Assembly (NCBI GenBank): GCA_031388585.1
Contig: JANMRU010000381.1
Span: forward strand, 1-9,135
Direction of reading: 5' to 3'
Length of the DNA: 9,135 bases
Origin: PCC-6802 sp031388585
GTDB lineage: Bacteria; Cyanobacteriota; Cyanobacteriia; Pseudanabaenales; Pseudanabaenaceae
Under the pieces are notes generated by a model that saw nothing but the letters and a program-made list of their open reading frames with translations, ran no database searches and was not told where the DNA came from. The translations under genes were made by a program, and so were the position numbers. Within the stretch, counting starts at the first letter, position 1. Each line of letters starts with the position of its first letter. Positions 1 through 5,750 of this stretch are shown here, piece by piece.

Positions 1-111
1 GGTATTGAGAATGCGTTGATTCTCTTGCTGTTTAAAGTGTTATCGCAGCACTTCGCCCAATCTTTACGCCTGAAAGTGTGTCTTACGTTTCACGATGGCG
101 AAGGAGTTTAA
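1..111 (+). CDS. Possible 3' end of an upstream gene (partial, unidentified)
   Basis: The frame starting at base 1 is open for 36 codons and ends with TAA at 109-111, followed 33 bases later by a terminator-like hairpin. The peptide has a hydrophobic stretch near its start (ALILLLFKVL) and ends FHDGEGV; I do not recognise a family. The other two plus-strand frames hit stops almost at once. An open run of this length occurs fairly often by chance, so the call rests mainly on the terminator that follows. It could equally be non-coding. Confidence 0.25.
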   Translation, partial: GIENALILLLFKVLSQHFAQSLRLKVCLTFHDGEGV

Positions 112-144
112 CCTTGGCTGTCCTAGTATACTCTAAATACAAAG

Positions 145-177
145 CCGTCCTACGCTTCGCTAAAGGACGGAATTTTT
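145..177 (+). terminator. Probable intrinsic terminator of the upstream transcript
   Basis: A 6-bp GC-rich perfect stem, CCGTCC at 145-150 with GGACGG at 165-170, encloses a 14-base loop and is followed by AATTTTT at 171-177. The wide loop makes it a less than ideal terminator, but the T-run and the position between a possible gene end and the next start at 258 fit. It could instead be a dispersed cyanobacterial palindrome. Confidence 0.45.
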
Positions 178-257
178 ACCCAAAATTCTGATAACTGTTC
201 GATCTTTGAAACGATCGAGTACTATATTTCACAATTAGTGGTTTAGATAGACTCATT

Positions 258-2114
258 ATGGAATTTGAAGCATTTATCCACGGTGTTCTTGTCAGTTCGC
301 AGCCTGCCGCAGGCGATGATGCTAGCCGAACTCCGAATTCTAACTTTGCTAGTACAGGATTTAGTTCTTTTAATCCTGTTCATACCGCGAAGGTTGCTTT
401 TTATGCAACCTTCGCGGTTGCGGCTGCGATTGTCTCTCTGTCGGCAATCCCTGCTTTCGCAGCTGAAAGCACCTCAAACATTCAAAACCTGCTTGCTGAT
501 AAAGGTTTTTACAGTGGCGAAATTGATGGCATTGAAGGGGACTCAACCAAACAAGCCATCATCAAAGCTCAGCAACACTATGGTTTAAATACTGATGGCA
601 TTGCTGGAGATCGCACTCTGCTAGTTTTGCAAGATACTAATGCGGAGTCTGATTCAGCATTAACGATCGCTGCGAACATATCTGTTTCCGACCTGCAAGC
701 TCTACTAGCGAAGCGCGGATTCTACAAAGGTGCGGTTGATGGTGTACTTGGAGCGAGTACTAAAGCAGCCATTGTTGAAGCCCAAAGATTTTATGGCCTC
801 ACCCCCGATGGTATTGTTGGCAACAAAACTGTTGAAGCGATCGAAGCAGATAAAAATGCGCTCAATCTAACGGCATCCAGTTTTACTGAAGATGACGCGA
901 TCGATCTGCAAAAACTTTTGACCTCTAGGGGATTTTATAGTGGGCCAATCAGTGGTTTTATCGGTGAATTAACAAAGGATGCAATTCTCAAAGCTCAGAA
1001 ATTCTATGGGTTAACAGAGGATGGCGTACCTGGTAAAGCGACCTTAGCCGCCCTAGAAGCAGATAGCGAGTACAAAAAATCGGCAAAAACCGAAGATGTC
1101 AGAAGTGTACAAACTTTGTTATCAGAGCGCGGATTTTACAAAGGTGCGATCGATGGTGTTTTAGGGGAAGAAACTAAAGAAGCAATTCGCGCTGCCCAAA
1201 AATCATTCGGTCTAGCTGTAGATGGTGTTGCTGGCTCTGAAACCGTATCCGCTCTGAGTGGGAGTAAGTCTAGGCGAGTATCAACGCGATCGACGACAAC
1301 AGATCGTGCTACCGCCAAGATTCCGACCAAAATTGCCGCAGTATCTGACAAAACTCCAGAAAAACCCACTGCGAAAACCACAGTAAAGCCCAATCCTAGC
1401 AACAAAACGGTCTCAGCAAAGCCATCGCTTGCTAAGACTGAGGTGACCAAAACTACTGTTGAGGCAAAGCCTGCAACTAAAACCGAAAAGCCGGTAGCAA
1501 GCACAGTTACGGTAAAACCTAGTTCTAAAACTACCGCAGCAAAGCCCTCAGTTACGCCTGAAGCCGTAAACAAAGACGTCGCAACCAAGGCGGCCAAGCC
1601 ATCAACCACGGCTGAGACACCCAAAACTGCTGCAACTAAACCCGCTCCTACGGCCGATAAAACTGCTGTAAAACCTAGCCCTACTAAACCTTCATCGGCG
1701 AAACCATCAACGCCATTGGCCGAAGTAGCGCAAACAGTCGCAACTGCTAAGCCCCTAGCTCAGCCTACTCCCGCTCAGACAGTAGCGGCCAGACCAGCTC
1801 CTACTGCCGAAGTCCCTAAGGCCGCGACAGCACCGAAGCCTGCTCTAGAGCCGACTACAACGGCAAGTTCAGCCGTTCAGACTGCCAATACTAAATCCTC
1901 GGCATCTAAAAACGTTCAGGTATCAGAACTCCAGGGTCTGTTAACTACGCGGGGCTTTTTTACAGGCAGCTCAACAGGTGTGTTAGATAGTGAGACTAAA
2001 AATGCGATCGTGCGGGCGCAGAGCTTCTATGGTCTAACCCCAGCGGATGGAGAGCTATCTCCTGGATTAGTTGATAGTCTAAATAGAGATCCATTTATCG
2101 CAAAAGACAACTAG
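258..2114 (+). CDS. Exported peptidoglycan-binding repeat protein
   Basis: A 618-residue protein with five PG_binding_1-type repeats, at about residues 72-125, 144-197, 214-268, 281-334 and 553-608. Each shows the family pattern: LQxLLxxRGFYxG, then DGxxGxxTKxAIxxAQxxYGLxxDG. Residues 44-69 are hydrophobic and end in AFA-AES, a likely signal-peptidase site, preceded by an unusually long hydrophilic leader of about 42 residues. Residues 335-550 form a low-complexity Lys/Thr/Pro/Ala/Ser linker with many KPS, TKP and AKP units, which probably spans the wall and separates repeats 1-4 from repeat 5. No catalytic domain such as an amidase, NlpC/P60 or LysM module is visible, so a structural or tethering role at the peptidoglycan is inferred. 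The ATG at 258 appears to be the only Met codon in the frame. There is no clear ribosome-binding site; a -10-like TATATT lies at 223-228. Repeats 2 and 4 are close copies at the DNA level. The next gene follows after 6 bases, suggesting co-transcription. Confidence 0.88.
   Translation: MEFEAFIHGVLVSSQPAAGDDASRTPNSNFASTGFSSFNPVHTAKVAFYATFAVAAAIVSLSAIPAFAAESTSNIQNLLADKGFYSGEIDGIEGDSTKQAIIKAQQHYGLNTDGIAGDRTLLVLQDTNAESDSALTIAANISVSDLQALLAKRGFYKGAVDGVLGASTKAAIVEAQRFYGLTPDGIVGNKTVEAIEADKNALNLTASSFTEDDAIDLQKLLTSRGFYSGPISGFIGELTKDAILKAQKFYGLTEDGVPGKATLAALEADSEYKKSAKTEDVRSVQTLLSERGFYKGAIDGVLGEETKEAIRAAQKSFGLAVDGVAGSETVSALSGSKSRRVSTRSTTTDRATAKIPTKIAAVSDKTPEKPTAKTTVKPNPSNKTVSAKPSLAKTEVTKTTVEAKPATKTEKPVASTVTVKPSSKTTAAKPSVTPEAVNKDVATKAAKPSTTAETPKTAATKPAPTADKTAVKPSPTKPSSAKPSTPLAEVAQTVATAKPLAQPTPAQTVAARPAPTAEVPKAATAPKPALEPTTTASSAVQTANTKSSASKNVQVSELQGLLTTRGFFTGSSTGVLDSETKNAIVRAQSFYGLTPADGELSPGLVDSLNRDPFIAKDN
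384..418 (+). repeat. Perfect 14-bp inverted repeat inside the signal-peptide coding region
   Basis: The arms ACCGCGAAGGTTGC (384-397) and GCAACCTTCGCGGT (405-418) are exact reverse complements around a 7-base T-rich loop at 398-404. They lie within codons 43-54, at the start of the hydrophobic export segment. Nine of 14 pairs are G-C, so the mRNA should fold strongly about 125 bases downstream of the start codon. No T-run follows the second arm, so it is not a standard terminator. A role in translation pausing, mRNA stability or attenuation is speculation. Confidence 0.8.
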
Positions 2115-2120
2115 GTGTAT

Positions 2121-2975
2121 ATGAAACTACTGAAGTTAGCTATTAATCTTGGTGCGATCGCAATTTGTATGAGCACCGCTTTAGCGCTTCAGTTGCCTCG
2201 ACTCAACAAAAAGATCGCAGGCCAAACCCCCGAAGCTGACCGAAAGCAAGTTGAGCAAGAGAAGACACGTCTTCGTCTGCTTAAACAGATCCCAGCTAGT
2301 GGGTTTGGCTTCAACAATGTCATAGCGGACCTCACGTTCTTGGGCTTTTTACAATATTTTGGCGATGAAAAAGCCAGAATCGAAAGTAAAACTGGTTTTG
2401 GTATTAGTCCTAATTATTTTGAGGTAATCGTCGATCGAGATCCCCGCTTTCTCTATAGCTATATATTTCTCTCTACGAGTAGCTCGATTTATGCGGGTCA
2501 GCCAAAACGAGCCACGGAATTAATGGGCAAAGCCGTAAAGTCTCTATCCCCAGAACAAATGCCCTATGCCTATACTGTCTGGCGGCGCAAGGGGATTGAT
2601 GAGTTACTATTTCTTGGTGATATAAATGCATCCCTCACATCGCATTTAAAGGCGGCAGAATGGGCAGAGCGCGCCAACAAAAAATTCGGCTCCGATCTCA
2701 ACTTTGGACCCTCAGGTTTACCAGAGGCCGCTACTATTGCGTCTCGGATGCGTTCCACAGCAGAGTTTTTGCGCGATAGTCTTGATAGCAAAGACAAAGA
2801 GAAAGTGGCTAAAAACATTAAAAGAGCCAGAGTTGCTTCCTGGCAGGACGTTTTACTGAATGCAGTGGACAAAAAAACTCTAGAGATTGCCACCTTCGAG
2901 CTGAATAAGCTTGATATGGATGTCAAGCTCAAAGAAGATGGCACTTTACAGGTAGTGCCGCGTCAAGTTCCGTGA
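2121..2975 (+). CDS. Conserved exported protein of unknown function
   Basis: A 284-residue protein if started at the ATG at 2121; a GTG at 2115, immediately after the preceding stop, would add two residues. I prefer the ATG because it places MKLLK directly before a hydrophobic stretch (about residues 6-24) resembling a signal peptide or N-terminal anchor ending STALA. The body contains FGFNNVIADLTFLGFLQYFGD, then a YFEVIVDRDPRF segment, an SSIYAGQPKRATELM segment and KGIDELLFLGD followed by AAEWAERANKKF. From memory this pattern resembles TPR-like exported proteins seen in cyanobacteria and some other bacteria, carrying the helix-turn-helix character of tetratricopeptide units (SIYAGQPKRA reads like a TPR turn). 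I cannot assign a molecular function. The tight spacing to the peptidoglycan-binding gene suggests translational coupling and a shared envelope role. A clear ribosome-binding site is absent; only AGGTG at 2113-2117 is nearby. No terminator is evident right after the stop. Confidence 0.8.
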   Translation: MKLLKLAINLGAIAICMSTALALQLPRLNKKIAGQTPEADRKQVEQEKTRLRLLKQIPASGFGFNNVIADLTFLGFLQYFGDEKARIESKTGFGISPNYFEVIVDRDPRFLYSYIFLSTSSSIYAGQPKRATELMGKAVKSLSPEQMPYAYTVWRRKGIDELLFLGDINASLTSHLKAAEWAERANKKFGSDLNFGPSGLPEAATIASRMRSTAEFLRDSLDSKDKEKVAKNIKRARVASWQDVLLNAVDKKTLEIATFELNKLDMDVKLKEDGTLQVVPRQVP

Positions 2976-3353
2976 GCATTTAATCATTCATGGTTATGGC
3001 TGTTGCCAATTGACTTAATCCTGACCCAAAGGTTCGATTCGTTGTCTAAAGTGCGATCGCTCAGTGCGATCAGTACCTCAAAAAACAAATCACAGCAAAT
3101 CCCCATCCTGTTTATCCACGATACTGCTGATGATGTTGTCCCCGCCAGCATGAGCCAGCAGCTATACGATGCTGCCCCAGAACCAAAGCAGCTACTGCTA
3201 ATACCAGGTGCAGGGCATTTCAGAATTTATTAACCTGGGGCTAACTCTTACTTAAAGGCGATTCAGCAATTTGTCGAAAAGTCTGAATCCGCCAAGAACT
3301 CAAGTTCTTGGATTAAAGAAGAAAGTCTGCTAAAGCAGACTAAAGATGTCTGA
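2976..3353 (+). pseudogene. Alpha/beta hydrolase C-terminal remnant with in-frame stop
   Basis: From the codon after the preceding gene's stop, this frame reads through NHSWLWLLPIDLILTQRFDSL, then IPILFIHDTADDVVP, MSQQLYDAAPEPKQLLLIPG and AGHF. This is the C-terminal half of a BEM46/FrsA-like alpha/beta hydrolase, with the acid loop (HDTADD) and the catalytic-His position (GAGH). TAA at 3231-3233 interrupts it, but the same frame continues with PGANSYLKAIQQFVEKS, which matches the expected final helix of the family, and stays open to TGA at 3351-3353. The N-terminal half with the GxSxG nucleophile is absent; upstream is the end of an unrelated gene. A 76-codon stretch from TTG at 3003 to 3233 could be translated, but without a nucleophile it would not be an active hydrolase. 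The last 20 or so codons run into a palindromic repeat and are probably not original gene sequence. Confidence 0.75.
3292..3341. repeat. Double palindrome, intergenic repeat-like element
   Basis: Two perfect inverted repeats lie in tandem. The first is CCAAGAACT (3292-3300) with AGTTCTTGG (3303-3311) around a 2-base centre. The second is AGTCTGC (3324-3330) with GCAGACT (3335-3341) around TAAA. The hexamer GTCTGA flanks the pair at 3281-3286 and 3348-3353 as a direct repeat. From memory, such double hairpins are common dispersed intergenic elements in cyanobacteria; a genome search is needed to prove copy number. It overlaps the end of the hydrolase remnant and has no T-run. Confidence 0.6.
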
Positions 3354-3405
3354 CGGCATACTCAAAAAGCCTGTAAGTGTTGCTGCACGGCTAAAGTTTG
3401 ACGTA

Positions 3406-3421
3406 GTTCGGTAAACCGCAC
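3406..3421 (+). promoter_or_regulatory. K-box-like element of the groESL promoter
   Basis: GTTCGG, TAAA, CCGCAC matches at every fixed position the K-box pattern GTTCGG-NNAN-CCNNAC that I recall as a light- and heat-responsive activating element upstream of cyanobacterial groE operons. It ends 28 bases before the CIRCE operator. A -10-like TACATT at 3446-3451 just touches CIRCE, which would place the K-box around the -35 to -50 region of that promoter. An alternative weak promoter (TTGACG at 3398-3403 with TCGTAT at 3422-3427) would place the K-box in its spacer. The transcription start is not determined. Confidence 0.65.
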
Positions 3422-3449
3422 TCGTATTGCGGCATCATCTTCCGCTACA

Positions 3450-3476
3450 TTAGCACTCAGCTACGTAGAGTGCTAA
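3450..3476 (+). promoter_or_regulatory. CIRCE operator (HrcA repressor site)
   Basis: TTAGCACTC at 3450-3458, a 9-base spacer, and GAGTGCTAA at 3468-3476 form the perfect CIRCE inverted repeat bound by the heat-shock repressor HrcA. It lies 118 bases upstream of the groES start. The arms match the consensus exactly. The spacer AGCTACGTA also extends the palindrome partly inward. Confidence 0.97.
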
Positions 3477-3594
3477 TCGCTCGAATCGATCGCTACTGAG
3501 CTGGTAACTTAAAGCAAAAAAGTTGGCTGGTGGCGGATCTATCGACGATTGGCGATTTTACAGTTAACAAAACTTGCTGAGTGGATTAACGATT

Positions 3595-3906
3595 ATGGCA
3601 ACAATGTCTCTTAATGTATCTACCGTGAAGCCCCTAGGCGATCGCGTGTTTATTAAAATTAGCGAAAAAGAAGAAAAAACCGCAGGTGGGATCTTTCTAC
3701 CCGATACAGCTAAAGAAAAGCCACAAATCGGTGAAATTTCGGCTGTAGGCCCTGGCAAACTTGATGACAAAGGTGTCCGCCAACCCCTAGAAGTTAAAGT
3801 TGGCGACAAGGTACTTTACTCCAAGTACGCTGGCACCGATTTGAAAATTGGTACTGATGATTTTGTGCTGCTAGCCGAGAAAGATATTCTCGCGATCGTC
3901 TCCTAA
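3595..3906 (+). CDS. groS: Co-chaperonin GroES (Cpn10)
   Basis: A 103-residue protein, the usual length for cyanobacterial GroES. It forms the heptameric lid of the GroEL chamber in the cytosol. VKPLGDRVFIK at residues 11-21 is the family N-terminal signature. The mobile loop at about residues 22-38 carries GGIFLPD, whose IFL tripeptide contacts GroEL. VGPGK and VGDKVLYSKYAGT follow, then the closing VLLAEKDILAIVS. I chose the ATG at 3595, giving MATMSLNVSTVKPLG, because it matches family starts. A TTG at 3574 would add seven unlikely residues, and the ATG at 3604 would remove three. No good ribosome-binding site is visible. The gene is preceded by a CIRCE operator and K-box-like element and followed 68 bases later by groEL with no terminator between, so the two form a heat-shock operon. 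Confidence 0.97.
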   Translation: MATMSLNVSTVKPLGDRVFIKISEKEEKTAGGIFLPDTAKEKPQIGEISAVGPGKLDDKGVRQPLEVKVGDKVLYSKYAGTDLKIGTDDFVLLAEKDILAIVS

Positions 3907-3974
3907 TTACGACTACACATTAGGCACTTTATTCATCACTTTTCACCATTCACCCTCAAAACCAGTCAAAAAAT

Positions 3975-5606
3975 ATGGCAAAACGAATTATATATAACGA
4001 AGATGCTCGTCGTGCGCTTGAGCGCGGCATGGACATCTTGACCGAAGCTGTGGCCGTTACCCTCGGCCCCAAAGGCAGAAATGTCGTACTTGAGAAAAAG
4101 TTTGGTTCCCCTCAAATTATCAATGACGGTGTGACGATCGCCAAAGAAATTGAGCTAGAAGATCACGTCGAAAATACGGGTGTTGCCCTAATTCGTCAAG
4201 CTGCCTCTAAAACTAATGACGCTGCTGGCGATGGTACAACTACTGCGACAGTGCTAGCCCACGCGATCGTCAAAGAAGGTATGCGCAACGTTGCCGCTGG
4301 TGCGAATGCGATTTCGGTCAAGCGTGGTATCGATAAAGCTGCTGCTTTCCTAGTGGACAAGATTGCTGCTCATGCCCGTCAGGTCGAATCCTCTACAGCG
4401 ATCGCCCAGGTCGGTACGATTTCAGCCGGTAATGACGAGCAAGTCGGCAAAATGATTGCCGAAGCTATGGACAAGGTTGGTAAAGAAGGCGTAATTTCTC
4501 TAGAAGAAGGTAAGTCTATGACTACCGAACTAGAAATCACCGAAGGGATGCGCTTTGATAAGGGCTATATCTCTCCCTACTTCGTCACCGATGCCGAGCG
4601 CATGGAAGCAGCCATGGACGATCCTGCAATTTTGATCACCGACAAGAAAATCGGTCTCGTCCAAGAATTGGTGCCCGTACTTGAGCAAGTAGCTCGTGCT
4701 GGCCGCCCTCTGATGATTATTGCGGAAGATATCGAAAAAGAAGCTCTGGCTACTTTAGTGGTCAACCGCTTGCGTGGTGTGCTGAACGTATGCGCCATTA
4801 AGGCTCCTGGTTTTGGCGATCGCCGTAAATCGATGCTCGAAGATCTAGCCATCTTGACCGGTGCTCAAGTGATCACCGAAGATGCTGGCCTACGTCTTGA
4901 TGCTGTGAAGCTAGAGTCCCTAGGTCGCGCCCGTCGCATCATTGTGACCAAGGACAGCACCACAATTGTGGCTGAAGGTAATGAAGTTGCAGTCAAGAAT
5001 CGTTGCGAACAAATTCGCCGTCAAATCGAAGAAAGTGATTCCTCCTTCGACAAAGAAAAGCTACAAGAACGTCTGGCTAAGCTTGCTGGCGGTGTTGCCG
5101 TAATCAAAGTCGGCGCTGCCACCGAAACCGAAATGAAGGATCGCAAGCTCCGCCTTGAAGATGCCATCAATGCAACTAAGGCAGCTGTAGAAGAAGGTAT
5201 CGTTCCTGGTGGTGGTACCACCTACGCTCACCTAGCTCCTGAGCTGGAAACCTGGGCAAAAGGCAATCTAGTTGGTGAAGAACTCACGGGCGCACTGATT
5301 GTGGCGCGTGCCCTGACCGCACCAGTCAAGCGAATTGCCGAAAATGCTGGTCATAACGGTGCTGTGATTGCTGAGCGCGTCAAAGAGAAGGACTTCAACA
5401 CTGGCTTTAATGCAATGACTGGTGAGTTTGAAGATATGTTTGCCGCTGGTATTGTCGATCCTGCTAAGGTAACTCGCTCCGCATTGCAAAATGCGGCTTC
5501 GATCGCTGGCATGATCCTCACAACTGAGTGCATCGTAGTTGATAAGCCCGAGAAAGATGCTGCACCTGCTGGCGGCGGCATGGGTGGCGGCGACTACGAC
5601 TACTAA
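3975..5606 (+). CDS. groL: Chaperonin GroEL (Cpn60, GroEL1 type)
   Basis: A full-length 543-residue chaperonin subunit of the tetradecameric ATP-dependent folding chamber. Key residues are present: VTLGPKGRNV near residue 28 and GDGTTTATVLA at 85-95 for nucleotide binding, Asp51 and Asp86 in the ATP pocket, and Asp396 (equivalent to E. coli Asp398, needed for hydrolysis) in LRLEDAINATKAA. IVPGGGTT follows at 409-416 and NAGHNG at 457-462. The C-terminus is PAGGGMGGGDYDY, with a short Gly-rich stretch and an acidic/Tyr end instead of a long GGM repeat. From memory this is typical of the groES-linked GroEL1 of cyanobacteria, whereas unlinked GroEL2 copies tend to end in GGM repeats. The start MAKRIIYNEDARRALERG is canonical. 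No strong ribosome-binding site precedes it; the 68-base gap after groES suggests one transcript. A strong terminator follows the stop. Confidence 0.98.
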   Translation: MAKRIIYNEDARRALERGMDILTEAVAVTLGPKGRNVVLEKKFGSPQIINDGVTIAKEIELEDHVENTGVALIRQAASKTNDAAGDGTTTATVLAHAIVKEGMRNVAAGANAISVKRGIDKAAAFLVDKIAAHARQVESSTAIAQVGTISAGNDEQVGKMIAEAMDKVGKEGVISLEEGKSMTTELEITEGMRFDKGYISPYFVTDAERMEAAMDDPAILITDKKIGLVQELVPVLEQVARAGRPLMIIAEDIEKEALATLVVNRLRGVLNVCAIKAPGFGDRRKSMLEDLAILTGAQVITEDAGLRLDAVKLESLGRARRIIVTKDSTTIVAEGNEVAVKNRCEQIRRQIEESDSSFDKEKLQERLAKLAGGVAVIKVGAATETEMKDRKLRLEDAINATKAAVEEGIVPGGGTTYAHLAPELETWAKGNLVGEELTGALIVARALTAPVKRIAENAGHNGAVIAERVKEKDFNTGFNAMTGEFEDMFAAGIVDPAKVTRSALQNAASIAGMILTTECIVVDKPEKDAAPAGGGMGGGDYDY

Positions 5607-5632
5607 TTAGTTTCAATCCTGTAAAAAACTTT

Positions 5633-5666
5633 AATAGGGATGCATAAACTGCATCCCTATTTTTTT
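5633..5666 (+). terminator. Intrinsic terminator of groES-groEL, possibly bidirectional
   Basis: A perfect 11-bp stem, ATAGGGATGCA (5634-5644) with TGCATCCCTAT (5650-5660), has a 5-base loop TAAAC and is extended by an A-T pair at 5633/5661. It runs directly into seven Ts at 5660-5666. It begins 26 bases after the groEL stop. Six As at 5623-5628 give a T-run on the minus strand after a short gap, so it may also stop transcripts from the convergent phosphatase gene. Confidence 0.93.
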
Positions 5667-5692
5667 GGTATAGCGATCGCCAATTAGCTTAG

Positions 5693-5715
5693 TTGGAGGG
5701 GTAGAACCCCTCCGA
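5693..5715. repeat. GC-rich hairpin between convergent genes
   Basis: GGAGGGG (5695-5701) and CCCCTCC (5707-5713) form a perfect 7-bp stem around TAGAA, extended outward by a G-T and a T-A pair. It starts about 36 bases past the stop of the minus-strand phosphatase gene and could act in its 3' processing or termination. No T-run follows on the minus strand, so on its own it is not a classical terminator. It may be a dispersed cyanobacterial palindrome. Confidence 0.6.
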
Positions 5716-5750
5716 GCAACCTCGACTATTTAATTGGTGTCACTTCTCAT

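Noticed and set aside
114..191. Possible 25-codon peptide starting with TTG after AAGGAG at 101-106
   Set aside because: It would span the terminator hairpin, has no family resemblance, and uses a rare start; the purine run is more simply the end of the upstream frame.
199..218. Small hairpin TCGATC/GATCGA upstream of the peptidoglycan-binding gene
   Set aside because: A 6-bp stem built from GATC/CGATCG-like sequence is common in HIP1-rich cyanobacterial DNA and has no other support.
1136..1624. Minus-strand open frame of 162 codons opposite the Lys/Thr/Pro/Ala linker
   Set aside because: It is the reverse complement of a low-complexity coding region; the Val/Leu/Ala-rich translation is an artefact and no start signal supports it.
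2570..2944. Minus-strand open frame of 124 codons opposite the unknown exported protein
   Set aside because: It lies wholly inside a well-supported gene on the other strand and has no recognisable motif.
3907..3974. groES-groEL spacer with short TTCACC-like repeats
   Set aside because: Only two or three imperfect units are present; no stem, promoter or terminator is convincing.
4577..5581. Several minus-strand open frames within groEL
   Set aside because: All are shadows of groEL, whose protein is conserved end to end.
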